Part shown: in pieces, positions 37,614 to 53,385 of the stretch
Numbering within the stretch: position 1 is the first letter of the stretch
Layout of the letters: each line of letters opens with the position of its first letter
NCBI GenBank assembly: GCA_964019155.1
Contig: OZ025243.1
Span: 32,911,028-32,975,027 of the forward strand
DNA: 64,000 nt
Direction of reading: 5' to 3'
DNA from: Osedax fenrisi
Lineage: Eukaryota; Annelida; Polychaeta; Sabellida; Siboglinidae
Position numbers and translations under genes: made by a program
Notes under the pieces: generated by a model
The model's database searches: none
Told to the model about the DNA's origin: nothing
The model's input: only the letters and a program-made list of their open reading frames with translations

Positions 37614-38062
37614 AAGGTCTTTTGGTTTACAAATTTCGAAATTATATTAATTATCTAAATTATTTTTTAGATATAATATATGAAGTTTCAAATATAAATT
37701 CTGATCAATGATTATACCTACAAATTCTATAGATTTAACGCTAGTTAAATTTATATTATTTATTGAGATATTAATGTGGGATAATTTATTATTGAATAAC
37801 ATATATATATATATATAACAGATTTTATTACTGTTAAAATTAAATCTAATTGAAATAAACCATTTATGTTTATTTAATAATTCATTTTGTATTATTGAAT
37901 ACAGAAATACTTTATCACAATTATCGACATACAAAGTAGTATCATAGGTAAACATAATAAAATTACATATTGAAAATTAACATATTAAATCATAAATAAG
38001 AACAAATAGTACCTAAATGTGTTCCTTGTGGTATACTATCAACTACATCAACTTTAATTCGT
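37151..38062 (-). pseudogene. CR1/Rex-like LINE RT fragment
   Basis: The minus open stretch 37955-37647 starts with a polymerase box FTYD (37941-37952), continues NELLNKHKWFISIRFNFNSNK and ends SIEFVGIIIDQNLYLKLHIL, the usual box order after YADD. Just upstream (near 38020) SIPQGTHLGTI corresponds to GVPQGSVLGP. Downstream (37150-37330), a PIRDINIFNIPKSKL-like block fits the ORF2 C-terminus. A ~45-bp (TA)n at 37566-37609 interrupts it. The first catalytic Asp is Tyr. Confidence 0.65.
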
Positions 38063-38820
38063 ATTGTTAATATTATTTTTATTTTAAATATAAATATATC
38101 ATGTTAAGTATTATTTTATAAACTTCAATAATACAAATAATGTTAATATAATTATAATCAATTTAATACAAATAAGTATATATATATATTATGAATATTA
38201 CATACATATTGTATTAAAATAATGCATGTTATATGTAATAAAATGTAACCACATTGATATATATTGGTGAATCAATACAAATATTGTATTATAGTTGTAA
38301 ATCTGTTATCTGCTAAGTAATAAGTAATAATCTACCATATGAACACTATACAATATTCGTAGCATAAATACGTTCAAATCTCAAATAATATTATTTAAAA
38401 TTATATGTTTATGAAATTCGTTATAGTTGATTTTCCCAAAATGTGTGTATGGAATCGAATTATAATTATAGTAAACTCGATATTAGTCAACATAAATAAG
38501 AATTGTTTTCATATTGTGATATCGTATATAATTATTAATAGAAAAGATATTAACTTTTTTAATATTTATATATACTTATAAGCACACAAACACGCATATA
38601 TATATATACATCAATGAGTAATATTATTTAATATATTTAATAATTAACTGAATAATTAATTCTATATATTATGTATTGAAAAATATATACAATATGCAAT
38701 ACAAGTAAATTAATAAATAAAAATGTCCATATTTAATATAATTATATAAATTACCTTTTTGATAAATCATTAAATTGTTTTCAAATGCATCTGATTTAGT
38801 TATTATATTAGGATTAATTC
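38063..38820. other. AT-rich gene-free stretch
   Basis: No coding or terminal-repeat signal recognised. Confidence 0.45.
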
Positions 38821-39059
38821 ATATTTTATAATATGGGGGAGGGGTTAATGAGATAAAAGCAATACATAATGTATGGTGCTGCTGCACTCTGTATCTATTA
38901 GTGGTAGACAGTATGTGTCAGACAATATAACCAAATATCTTGCATCGGCTCCTCGTGGCCAACCTCTGGTAATCGCTTTAGCAAGCGGGCTAAGATGTAA
39001 GAGAGTCTAGGATAGTATATAGGCGCCGTCTATATTATAAAGTCGACTGAAAAAATCAA

Positions 39060-41805
39060 TGACGTATAATAACAACAATACAATCATGCCGAATCAACAG
39101 GGTCCTGGATTAACAACGACCGAGTCATCGATAATATCCAGGATGGAAACGATAAATTGACAACTGGATACTCAATAAGACTACCAAAAAAATTACTTTC
39201 ATTGTAACTTGGAATGTAAGAACACTAAATAGTACTGGAAAAATTTAAGAGCTAACATATGAAACTAAGCAGATACAAATGGGATATTGGAGAAACTAGA
39301 TTTAATGGATGTGGAGAACTAACGACTAGTAAAGGCCATACAATATATTATAATTTATGAGAAAATCATCATAAGGTGTCGGATTTATAGTACGAAAGGA
39401 ACTTATAAACGCAGTTCTAAACTATAATACAATATCCTGACGAGTAATTTCAATATGCTTGAAAGCAAGTCCAATTAACATTATGATAATACAAATATAC
39501 GCTCCTACATCTACATATTCATTATGAAGAAATTGAGCTATTGATAATACTATACAAGAAACTCATAAAAAAGATATATTAATTGTGAAATGTGATTTCA
39601 GTACACAAATTGGAAGTGATGTAAATGAGGAATGGATTGAATGCGCTGGGCGATTTGGAATAGGAGTACGAAATGATAGAGGCCATATATAACTAGAAAA
39701 CACAGAATCTTAGCGGCGAATACATTATTTCCACATATAAAGTCAAGATGTACCACTATCCTAAGATTGAAGTAAACAACCAAATAGATTATATCTTAAC
39801 GCCACAACATTTAAAATTCGCACCAGCACAAGAACATATTCAGGTACAGACATCAATATTGATCGTGATCTTGTACTCTGTAACATGAAACTCAAACTGA
39901 AGGTGAATAGAAAACCAAAGATGATACGAATACGATTCGATGTCAACAAGCTCACAAATGGAATACTGCATATAAGTACAAAGACAAATTAGGAAAACAA
40001 CTTAAAGAGTTAGTTATTCATAAATATGACCTTATTACATCTTATAAGAAAATTGAAGACATAATCATTGACTCAGCGACAAGAACTATTAGAAAATAGA
40101 AGAAAAGAACGGAAAACCGCTAGCCGAATAACTCTCTATTTTAAAGCGATGGCAGAATACTATCAGGAATGTTATAACTATAATATCAAATATGATAATA
40201 GCATTATAATCAATCAGCTACCAGAGAAGGTAAATGAATTACAAATTTTAAAATTAGAATTTGAAGATGCTACCCAAAAGCTAAAATATTGTAAATCTCC
40301 TGATATTGATAATATACCGTATGCATTACTAAAATTCGGAGGAGACGAAATCATTAATATTTTCACAGAATTATGTCAAATATCATGGTCAAGGCAATGG
40401 AAAGAGTCCCTAATAGTACCAATTACTAAAAAAAAAGGCAATCTCAGAAAGTGAGAATTATAGAACTCTGAGCCTAATATACCACTCAAGAAAAATTATA
40501 TTGAGAATTATATTGAATAGATTGACCTCGCAACTGAAGAAGTACTTTCGGAAGAATAAGCTGGTTTTAGGAAAGGAAGAAGTACCACTGAGCAGATGTT
40601 AAATTGTAGAAATCTGATAGTAAAAAACTTAGAAAACCCAGGAACTTATATCATAATTTCATAGATTTAAAAAAGCTGTTGATAGAGTTTGGCACGAGTG
40701 ACTCTGGTCAACTCTCTATAAATATGGCATCCACTCTAATATAACTTTAATGATAAAATCATTAAATCAAAATTCCACAAGCGTAATGCTGTTTAATAGT
40801 ATCCAAGGATAGGTATTCAAGAAAACTGTTGTTGTTAGACAGGGATGTCTACTATATCCTGCAGGAGCACATGTGCTCTTCATTGTATTTCTTGAAGAGC
40901 ACATGTGCTCTGCAGGATATAGTATAATATATTATTATGGCTGTAATTTAAGATGAACATATATCTACAATATCAATTGGTGTCCGAAATCTATCTAATC
41001 TCAGATTTATCTATGATATAGACTTATTAGCTGGATTAAACGATGAACTACAAATACTCACACATAAGATGTACAATTGTGCTAGTCGGTATGGAATGCA
41101 AATTAGTGAATAAAAGAGCAATATAATGATCAAAAGTAGAAATGGAACATCATAAATGGAACAGTTTTAATGTATATATATGCTACAATTACAAAAGATA
41201 GCTCAAGTGACTTTGAGATTAAAATAAGATTATCGCAAGCTACATCTGCTATGGTAAGGCTAACTATAATATGTAATAGCAAAACTATTCGTTTCAAGCT
41301 AAAATATAATCTATATCGCTCTCTAGTATTATCTATTCTAACGTATTGTTGCGAATCTTGGACTATACGTCTAATACTATATGCCCTTTCAACAAAAAAA
41401 CTACAATGTTTCGAAAACAAATCTCACACACAAATTCTTGGAATAATATACATAGCAATGAAGACAAGCGAGTATATTAAATATGTGATGATAAGTTTAA
41501 TTGGTACATATGAACCAATATTACAGTCCACCTGCCGAAGAAAACTAATATGGTACGGCCATACAATTATACATGCCAACCCTAGAGACAAAATCTTACA
41601 ATGTATGGTTGAGGGTAATCGCAAATATGGTATACCAAAAATAAAATGGATTGATGATATCAAATAATGGAGCAAGATGACTCAGTCTGACTTAATGGTG
41701 AAACCACATTATTGCAACGAATGGCGACGGCATTGTATAACAGCCAACTCATTGATTAAACCCTATGATTCGCGATTCAACGGAACATTAAAGTAAAGTA
41801 AGTAA
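39060..41805 (+). pseudogene. RTE-clade LINE, endonuclease to 3' end, decayed
   Basis: Endonuclease blocks: TWNVRTLNSTGK (near 39210), YKWDIIGIGETRFNG, GVGFIVRKE, APTSTYSDEE and IDYILTPQHLKFAP (near 39790). RT blocks: KSPDIDNIPYALLKFGGDEI (open stretch 40068-40454), IVPITKKKGN, AGFRKGRSTTEQML, GCLL near 40845, the mutated polymerase box FIYD at 41006-41017 with IDLLAGLNDELQIL, and a C-terminal open stretch (41170-41667) with ILTYCCESWTI, WYGHTI, KIKWIDDIK. It ends in an aagtaaagtaagtaat-like tail (about 41790-41805), typical of RTE. A GC-richer lead at 38820-39059 is probably 5' UTR. An inverted insertion lies at 40851-40923. Confidence 0.85.
40851..40923. repeat. Snap-back palindrome inside the RTE RT gene
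   Basis: Left arm actatatcctgcaggagcac (first 20 bases, 40851-40882) is repeated in reverse complement at 40893-40923 with a single-base difference, around a 10-base loop ttgtatttct. Each arm itself contains the perfect palindrome gagcacatgtgctc. It replaces the expected sequence after the RQGC motif of the RT. Confidence 0.9.
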
Positions 41806-41888
41806 TATAATAAATCTATGTATTTTAAAATAAGAATATAAATAAATAATGTATACATATAATTTAATCTTAATATTTAAGAAAATAT

Positions 41889-41919
<31 letters not shown>

Positions 41920-42158
41920 TTATATATATATATATATAGTTTTACATTAAATGTATGATACTTAAAATAATTTTATAAATATTATATAATAGATATTTTA
42001 CTATCATAAATGGTTACTATAATAAATTTACAAATACATATTGTTGAAATATTGTAATATTACACTTAGAAACAAAATATGAAATATTAATACATTAATT
42101 TATAAATAATAAGTGAAGTGGTATTGAAGTATTACATTACTTTAATAATTAGTATTAC

Positions 42159-42214
<56 letters not shown>

Positions 42215-42371
42215 CTCAATTATATAAGCATTTAATTATTATAATTAATACAAACCTTCTAAAATATATTTCTTACCTATTATCTATATATTTAAATTAA
42301 TTAATAATCATAAATATTTATATATATATATAAATGATATATTGTAAATTTCATATACATAACTGGTTTTA

Positions 42372-42448
<77 letters not shown>

Positions 42449-42491
42449 CACTACTGGTTGGTTAACTAACAAATAATAATTATATGAAAAT

Positions 42492-42534
<43 letters not shown>

Positions 42535-43384
42535 ACTATATATTTATCCCATCTTTACATATCTATTAAATATATAATTTAATAATATTCATAATGAAAC
42601 CATAACATAACTGTTCTTCAATTAAATGGCTGGAGTCTTAATATAAATTGTAATGTAATACATTTAACTCCTTATATGTATACCATACATAGTTTTATAT
42701 AATTTTAATTGGTGTAACCTCGTTTAATAATAATTATATATAGCATATCAATTTGAAAAGTTTGTCATATTTTCATATAATTATACAAAATAAAAATGGT
42801 CGTGAAGTTACAATATTAGTTAAAAATCATTAGTATAGTTTTAAAAAATTAAATTATGTTTTTATTAATTATTTGTTAATTATATTATCATTGCAATTTA
42901 AGTAATGACTAAACAAATAATTATCGATTATGTATATAATTCCGTGTTTGGATAACTAATCATATATTAGTTTATGCTCTTTTATATGTACTAAATATCA
43001 TTAAGGATATTCATTATTCATTAAATATAACATTTATTTAATTATTATATATTGGATAAAATTATTATATTTTATATTACATATATTTAATTATTATTTA
43101 TTGAAAATAATTTTGAAAGCAATTAATTGAATTTATTTACAATATATATATATATATATATATGGGATTATTATGACCCTATATGATCTATATTTCATAT
43201 TTTAATATTTTATATTTGAATCTATGTATTTTAAATTTAATAAGGATACATATTTTTGATCCTTATTTTGTCACCTTTATTTGGTATATTTTAATCAATA
43301 ATGATACAAAATAATAATATACATAGTTAATGTTATAATATTCATTGATTACATGATAATTGTAATGATTTTCTTATATATAAA
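41806..43384. other. AT-rich gene-free stretch with long (TA)n tracts
   Basis: (TA)n at about 42163-42207, 42374-42442 (~68 bp) and 42498-42532. No coding or element signature recognised. Confidence 0.5.
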
Positions 43385-44460
43385 GTATTTTACATATATT
43401 TTGATGCTACAACAATAATCATCTAAGATGTTAATAGTTACATTTTATTGATATCTATCTCATATTGTAAAAATATCCTAATTAAAGCACTATCCTTGTT
43501 ATTCACTATAGTCAACAAAGTTAACAGAAAAATAATCTAGATTTCCACTTAGAAAATTAATGTTTATGGATATACGAGCTCAGGTATCTATACAATATAG
43601 AAGCAAGTCTTCAATAATATTTACATATTCTGTACATCTATGTTTTAGAATTTTTTTTAATAATTGACTCTAATTCTAGTCAGCTCTTAATTCAATATGT
43701 CTTATATATATACATCAAAATTAGTATTACTCATTGATGATCATGTTGATCCATTATAATTTTTCTCATTAACTTAGTTTCAATAATATTTGGAAATATT
43801 TGTTATGAGTAAAATTATGCACCTCATTATCCAATACTTTAACAAAATTCTTCATTAATCTAAATTTAATGTGTAATGGAGGTAATAGGATATTATTAAT
43901 GGATATATAAGATGCCTGTATTAATAAGCGATTGTGACTTAGCCTTGTATGAACTATGCTAAAATAAATTAAAAAATGCTCTGTAACTGAAAAATCACGT
44001 TATGTATAATGAATAGCATAGGCTCGACTATCTCATAAATAGAGAAAGCATGGATATTTTGTATATCCTTCTTGTTATCCCAAGCGTACCGTATAACATT
44101 TAAGTCTCTACATATATTTCAAATATGATCATTGTATATTTATGAATCAAGTGGAATATATATATATATATCTTCTAGTCAATTGTATCGAATATCCCAT
44201 GTGAAAAATACAACAGTATTACTATTATAGAGAAATACAGATTTTCAACTTGTATTTGTTGAGTCTATGAATAACCTCTATTATAACCTATATTATTATG
44301 GTTCATAGGATATACCCATTAATTCAATTACTCCATATACATTATAGCAATATATCGATGAACCGTCTTCAAAACTATCTTAGTAAAGTATTTGTGAAAG
44401 TTACTTTCACGATGACGATACACCACATATGGAGATAATAAAGTTGAGATATTAAATGAA
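43385..44460 (-). pseudogene. Remnant of an uncharacterised repeat gene family (LMKNFVK motif)
   Basis: On minus, pieces in several frames read in order: VVYRHRESNFHKYF (near 44400), YCYNVYGVIELMGISYEP, RLFIDSTNTS, KSVFLYNSNTVV, NICRDLNVIRYAWDNKKDIQ (near 44090), LPPLHIKFRLMKNFVKVLDN (near 43880), SININFLSGNLDYF and a tail resembling DYSE-QG-CF, DIFTI-DRYQ, then NILDDYCCSIK. I recognise this order from an uncharacterised protein family repeated in arthropod genomes (GLMKNFVKAL, HLDYFPENLG, QGERFHQDI blocks). Its function is unknown and it is probably transposon-derived. Many stops and indels; a short (TA)n at 44158-44170 interrupts it. Family membership is from memory of motifs. Confidence 0.6.
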
Positions 44461-46052
<1,592 letters not shown>

Positions 46053-46178
46053 ATATCCTCAAATATAAATTGCATTATAATTATCCTACTCATTATTACA
46101 TTCAATTATTCTATATAGAATAAGTGAATGTAATAATATGTAGGATAATTATAGTGCAATTGATATTTGAGGAGATAT
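46053..46178. mobile_element. 126-bp perfect-shaped hairpin, palindromic MITE-like
   Basis: Left arm atatcctcaaatataaattg at 46053 pairs with the right arm ending gatatttgaggagatat at 46178. Arms are ~60 bp with few mismatches around the centre attctatatagaata (46108-46122). No ORF. Flanking target duplication not established. Confidence 0.65.
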
Positions 46179-48731
46179 CTGCTTGGAATGTTATCAACAT
46201 ATAATATTATATTTACCCTTCTCTAATTTGGTATACGATATGTCACTGTGTCTACATAAATCTAAATACACGTAATTATATCACTAAATAATCCCATTAA
46301 CTAGTTTATATTTAATTCATATTAATATACTGTCTATTTTAGAATTTTAAATTTTTAACATATTTTTTTAAAATATTAAATACAATTTTCATAACTATAT
46401 TTCTATATATATATATATATACTACATACCACATATATTCAAACAACTAATAATGTAATTCATCCGTATCCCCATAATTTCTTCTCGGTGTATTATTATG
46501 TGATACCCCGGAAATTAAATGTATTTGGCATTATAAAATATATATAATAATAATAATAATAATTTAGGTATGACATGATAAACGAAGATGCGCTATGCTT
46601 ATATAGTCGTTTACCTATTTCACTTCCCTATAGGATAATTATGAAGAGAAAATTATAGTAAAAGTAAAATAAAAATAAATAAAATAAAAATAAAATATTA
46701 AGAGTTAAAGTTAGTAAAAGAAATATATATGTATATAAAATATATACCCAAAATATATACAAAAATATATATTAAAATACAAAATTATAAATACATTTTT
46801 ATTATTTAGTAATCTATTAGAATAATACACTTATAAAAATACAATATATTTAATTATTAAAATTATAACCAGAGTAGCCAACAGTAATTGAAACTAATGA
46901 GGATATATGGTGTATCAACTTCAGGGGTATGGGTTCGTCAGGTCCAATGCATTAGGGATCCTATTTGTGCCAATAATAAGAACACTGGCAATACTTTCTT
47001 CTCAGTAAAAGTATATCCATTTCCCGACACATACCATACCACACAATAACAAAAATACCAGCCACTCTATCACATACAAAAACACAATATAAAATAGTTC
47101 AAATGTTACTATAAATGTATATTCATATAGATTATTTTTTAAATTGTAAATTTTTTTTTTAATTATTAAAAAAATAAGAATATTTTTAAAAAAACTCCTC
47201 ATAATGCCATTCATCATGTAAATAAAATTTGAGATATGATAAATAAATAAAATAATTAAAATATAATCAAATAATTAAAACAAAATAATTAGGTAATTAA
47301 ACAAAACGTAAAAAACAAAAACGTTACAAATTACAAAGCTATACAATTACAAATATACTTAATATACAATAATAATACAATACACAAAAACAATCACTTA
47401 CAATTCAACACTACAATTTATAAGTAAATTCAAATATTACCTACTAACTTTTCATAACTTTACATTTTATCAAAAAAAGTAAAGTATTATTATTATCACC
47501 AATTCTATACTAATATTTCAAATCAAAAAATATGTTTGTAAACTATATAATTTGTATAAAAAAAATCAACATTCAAACAAAAAATAAGAAGTAAAACTAA
47601 AAAGTTATTTTTATTTATGTAAATTCTATAGTTTAAATATCCTTAGTATAATAGTTCTCATTTATTAATAATTATCATTAGTTAAATATGTATTTTCAGT
47701 AAAAGAGTTATCATTAGTTATCATTAGTATATATTTCTATTCAAACTTTCAATTAATCTATATATGTATACATATAATATTATTATATAGAGTGGTTGAT
47801 ATATCGTTTTTTCAAATTCCGTTTTAATACTGATTTCATATATATATATATATATATATAAATATATTATAATATATAAAATAATATACTACTAAATATT
47901 ATTTATATATGTAATATTTATTAAATATACAATAACTAACCTTTTATATATGTTATTTTTAATTCTATAACATAATTTTAGTTTAGTTGTTTTATAAATA
48001 TATTATTATTGCCATATGTTCATCATTTCAATAAATTATGTGTATATATATATAATAAGTTAAATATAAAGAAAATATTTTACGAGATTTAAAATTAGTA
48101 TATACATTCTAATTAGCGCAAGAAATGCATATGATTATACACGTGGTGTTATAATATCTATCTGAAGATAGTATCCTGATAATCATGATAATTATCGAAA
48201 CAATTATGTATATCTTTTTGATATTACAAAATTATAATTAAGTAGTTCGACATAATTAGTAGTTATATAATTATTATAGTAACATGTTATATTACATTAT
48301 CGAATTTACTTACATAAATTAGGATAATAATAATTTATCTACATAACTTAAATTAATAACAGACTAGTTTTCTAGTTTAATAATATATTTATAATAAACA
48401 TTATAGGTACTATGTATTACATATATGATATATTTCTTATATGAAGAATATCATATATATCTTCTAAAACTTATATAGTACTTAAAATTAATATTATTCA
48501 TTAAACTTTATTTATAAATATTACTTTTAAAATGAACAAAACATTCGATTATTTATCGATAATAACAGTATTATATAAACTTAGATAAATATGTATATAT
48601 ATATATAAAACCTTTTGGTATTAATAGATTTAAATTATTATTAGATTCAAATTCATTATCTAAGAATAATGAGTAGTATGTATTGAATTTTAATTTACTA
48701 TATTTAAATAATATTAATAATTAATTAATAG

Positions 48732-48777
<46 letters not shown>

Positions 48778-49985
48778 GTAGATAGATACAAAGATAACTA
48801 ATAAATATAGTTAAATAGTCCATATATGGATACCGATTAAGTATTTTATTGGACAGTGGTTGAAACATCCCAAGTATACATATCTTGGTATATGTTATGC
48901 ACCATGTGTTATGAAGGATTTATTATCACCAGTATATATTAATACTATCAATTATAAGTAATACACGGGTATATATTAAACTCTATATGTCAACATTATG
49001 ATCCAATTATAAAAACCATCCCAAAAATACTATATTAAAATGGTTATATTTAAGATACTATGATAATAAATCATTTACGAATAATATCTACATTAAAGCA
49101 TACCGCACTAAATATATTATTAATTCGAGGGAAGGACGATATATCGAGTATGGTAACCGCGAATTATTAATTAAAACTGGATTAAATCCTATACAAGATT
49201 ATTAAATAGTAGTGACTTTATCGATTAAATAAAATATAGATTAATTATTATAATAAATACCTTATTGTATACACAATTTTGAGCTAAATAAATGTTTCCT
49301 GATTCGAATATCAAATATTTGATGGGGGATGTAATTATAACTATGATTATTTAAAAGATATAATGACAATATGTAGTTACAATTAATCTAATAAGATACA
49401 TAGTTTAAAATAGTTTACTTATGTCTAATTTATTATACTATGTTATTCAAATACTATCACTGAATAAAACATTAAAACTTTCAAGAACTTAGATTAGTTT
49501 TTAATTTTTTAATTTCATAATATTTAATTTGTTGTAATATTAAATATAATAATATAATTAGTTGCTATATATTTGTATATTTGATATCATATATATCCAA
49601 TACAAAACCTAGTTACCCCATAATAAAATTAGCGTGACATATAGTATATAAAAAACATCTTTTAATGTTAAACTCTTTTTACTCACTCAGTAAATTACTT
49701 ATTAATTAAATATATTGTGACAACATATACAATTGTGATATTTATAATTTAATTGATATAAAGCTACAAATGGCTCATCAAAAAAAAAACGATATATGTA
49801 ACCTATGAGCATAATGGTGACATAATTGATCTCACATGCTTACTTGAAATATTAACTATAAATAATGACAGATTAACTATAAATAATAAAAAACTGACAA
49901 TAGTTATAGAAAATTAAGAACAAATAATAACAAAACTAAATGACGTAGATGATAAATCTGATCTTAAAATATTTTCAGATATCAC
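46179..49985. other. AT-rich gene-free stretch
   Basis: Nothing coding recognised on either strand. It holds a GC-richer patch (46880-47040; ggggtatgggttcgtcaggt), (TA)n at 47838-47860 and 48731-48771, and an ataataataataataat run at 46545-46562. The open frame at 47002-47217 is hydrophobic but AT-driven. Confidence 0.4.
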
Positions 49986-50420
49986 TAAAACTAAATTCAA
50001 TAATACACTTCTAATTAAATATCTATTAATGAGTTTAAATAAAATTTGGACTTGGACTAGATAAAATAATAGTATCAGTTTTAGAAATATTTAGTGAAAG
50101 TGAGTTATTAGCAAACCATTTAGTTAATTCAGTAATGCAGTTGTAAATAGATAACTGAATGGATTCAGGATCGCTGGAAAGTGGGAAGGACGTGTATATT
50201 TGGAGATCATCAGCATAAAGATGATAATGTATGTGAGGAAATTTGAGAAATATTGATTTAATAGGTAATATATAAATTATGAATATAATGGGACACAACA
50301 GGAGTGAATAAAAGTTACAACAACGAATAATTAATTTTTACAGATGAATATCTATTATATACAAATGAATTGAACCAGTCAAGAACTTGACCTTGTTTTT
50401 GTCAAGCCAATTAATTTCAG
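49986..50420 (-). pseudogene. L2-like LINE RT fragment with intact YADD
   Basis: The minus open stretch 50298-50035 reads CPIIFIIYILPIKSIF, HYHLYADDLQIYTSFPLSS, TELTKWFANNSLSLNISKTD. This is RT from the GVPQGS...FIIY block through the polymerase box (YADD at 50207-50218) to the KTE-like motif. Upstream on minus (to about 50420) WLDKNKVKF and L-CPIIF-type pieces continue the domain in other frames. The HYHLYADD...W...NSLKLN pattern is typical of the L2 group. Confidence 0.7.
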
Positions 50421-50713
50421 AAATAGATTGATAGATATAAAGATAGTTTATTGAGTGTTAAATACTAATAAATATTAATAAATAATATAAATAATATTAA
50501 TATATTATAATAAGTAAATTCAATTAGTATAAATATAGTTGAATATAAATACATATATGTAATAGTTTATTAAATTATAATAAATTAAATATGTATTAAT
50601 ATTAACTCAGCGATATGTTATATTTGATTATATTACAATTAGAGATGCAGTAACTAATACAGTAATCTACAATGATGTGATTACTATCAATTATATAATA
50701 TCAAATATATAAA

Positions 50714-50748
<35 letters not shown>

Positions 50749-51149
50749 TGAAGTATATTTTCTATGGTGACGTATAAATATACGAGGCTCATAGAATTAC
50801 TAACATTTTACACATTTATATGTATGTTTAAATTCAGGATATACTATATTAGGGATAAATGATGAATATATATTTCTGTTCATACTCTTATCGTGTGTAA
50901 ATTGACATCCCCTATCTACAATTATCTAGTAAATTAAATAAGTATATTAAGGTAAAATAGTTTTTCAATATAATTATGGTGTTTACACATATGTTTTTAT
51001 ATATAATATATACAATATCTAATAATTATAGTTCGAATAAATATATACTATATATCTAATTATTCTTACACATATTTATATAGGTACACAACCAAACTAT
51101 CATTTGTAAAATTATTAGTTTACTGTGTTTCTAATATATAGATAATATA

Positions 51150-51188
<39 letters not shown>

Positions 51189-51671
51189 ATACGATGCATG
51201 ATATGATTATCAAAGATCAGCATGTTAACTTCAGATATATTAATAATGTTAGAGTTTAATGTTATTATAAAAAGTTAAAGTTTATTATTTATACTGGTAT
51301 GTATTTACATGTATTGATATTTGTATATGTGTGTATATTATTAAAATGTTAATTATTAATATGATACATAATATTATAAAATATGTTGCTATAAATACCC
51401 GTCCGTCTTTCAAGTTTATAATTATAAAGCAACGTGTTATACAGTCAATAATATCAAAATGTTTGTTATATATACCTATTATAATATTATCAATTACATT
51501 ATTATTGAACAACATATATGAAATATATATATATATATATACCAGTCAATGTATTACATATTACAGAATTATTTAAAAATTAAATATTTATATTATTATA
51601 CTTATAACTGTCTGCGTTGATCATTTGACAAATTCATCAACAACACAATATGTATTACGCAGTTTCAAGAT
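50421..51671. other. AT-rich gene-free stretch
   Basis: (TA)n at about 50719-50744 and 51150-51182. Overlapping hydrophobic open frames at 51285-51576 on both strands look compositional. Confidence 0.45.
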
Positions 51672-51875
51672 ATTTCAGGACCATTCAAATAGGTCTTATA
51701 CTCATATTTAGAGTTATCTTATATAATATACTATATATATAAATAATCTGCTCTCGTTAAATCCATGGATGCCTTAAAATGATAACGATGTCGAAGGAAA
51801 ATTCAAGATATATGGTTACAAGTGAAAGCTTCATCTGGATGGGATAACCACTCCACCAAAATAACAAAATAACAA
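51672..51875 (+). mobile_element. SINE copy, tRNA-derived family, lacking the tRNA head
   Basis: Starts near tcaggaccatt and contains ggtcttatactc, tctgctctcgttaaatccatg, gatgccttaaaatgataacg, atggttacaagtgaaagctt and catctggatgggat, ending in ctccaccaaaataacaaaat with AATAAC-type tail. The same blocks in the same order occur in the copies at 53419 and (minus) 61080. Confidence 0.7.
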
Positions 51876-52150
51876 TACTACAATTATAAGTTATCTTATA
51901 TAATTAAATAGTGATTAATAATTAATAAACTATATATACATGAATTACAGGATATATTATATTGGAACTATACTTTATTATATGTCACCACCATTATATT
52001 TAATTTTATATTGAATTGTATATTACACTTAAATACATAAATAAAATACATATAACAAGTTCTCAAAAGTGTTTTTAGAATAAAATTAGGTAAAAAAATA
52101 AATATCATTAAAAATAATAAATAAATAAAATATATTTAATCGGAAGTATT
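51876..52150. other. AT-rich spacer between SINE and LINE fragment
   Basis: No coding or element signature recognised. Confidence 0.4.
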
Positions 52151-53110
52151 AATAAATAAAATAGTAATTACAATACTAATATTATAGGTTACCACTTGAG
52201 ATCAATTATTGTAGATATGTATTAAATAGGTTATGAAATTTGGAACTAATAGTGCACCCATGAGAGTGAATTATATTACTTAGTATCACTATATCTAAGG
52301 ACATAGGTATTCATTTTTGATGGACGTAGAATAGGGGTAGAGAGATGATGAGATGCATGGTTTCTAAGAGATGGAAGTAATATTTGTGTACTATATAAAC
52401 AGAAATATCGGAGGAGTAATTAGATGAGTATATCGAAGAATGAATAATAGATAGTATTCGATGAGAGGGTAGTTTTTTAAATGGGAATCAGGGAGGTAAG
52501 TATTGGTATGAGGAAGTAGAGGAATAGTCTCGAATAGAAAGGTTATTTATTGTACGGATTGATGAACGAATAAATCGATGTAGGGGATATATATATAGGA
52601 TAAAAGAAGAATTATGAAGAGCGAGGAACGGTAATATATACGTGAGAGGACAAGGGAATTAATAGAGATACAGTAATACATTTTTGTATTTTTCTAATTC
52701 TAAAAATATGATAATTTGCAGATTTAGTGATTTCAGTAATATGAGAAATGAAGAAAATAGTAGAATCAAAAAATATCCCTAAGTTTGATGTAGGAAGGAA
52801 AGAAGATATTGAAATGTTATTAATAAGAAAAAGAGGGAAGTAAGTAATAGATTAGGAAAAATTAAATAATTTAGTTTTAGAATCATTAAGGTTAATATTA
52901 TTATAAATAAGTCATTCTTTAAAGTTATTAGCACAATTGAATGGTTGGTTATAGATATTTTGTCATGAATTTGTGGGAAGAAACATATATAGTTGTATGT
53001 CTTGTGCAAATAGATGGTAATATATATTTGGATATTTATATATTATAGAATTAGGTGGATATAAATAAATATAGAAAAGTGAATGACGCAGAAATTATCC
53101 ATGGGGAACT
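52151..53110 (-). pseudogene. L2-like LINE RT fragment, decayed
   Basis: On minus from about 53100: EVPHG-FLRHSLFYIYLYP, KYPNIYYHLFAQDIQLYMFLP (polymerase box FAQD at 52999-53010), then in shifting frames NDSKTKLFNFS, NLGIFFDSTI, SANYHIFRIRKIQK, and a C-terminal LSTPILRPSKMNTYVLR with a YYNSLSW-like end near 52230. The order matches the L2-group ORF2 tail, and the YPNI...YHL resembles the fragment at 50.2 kb. The first catalytic Asp is Gln. Many stops. Confidence 0.6.
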
Positions 53111-53137
53111 TCATATTTTTACACTGCTGCTACGGTC

Positions 53138-53172
<35 letters not shown>

Positions 53173-53385
53173 GTAAACCATACGATATAGATGTATATAC
53201 CCCAAGCAGGTTAAGATGGAACAGTTTAAGTTGGTGTTCAATAGTATCGAAAGAACTGTATATATCTGTCATGACTAGTTGACAGAAATTATTAGTATGA
53301 AGGGCAGAAGTTAATTAGTCAATAAGTCAATTATGTTTATTAGTGCTTTGTATTATTTATGTAGTGTGTAAACAACTTTTCAGAG

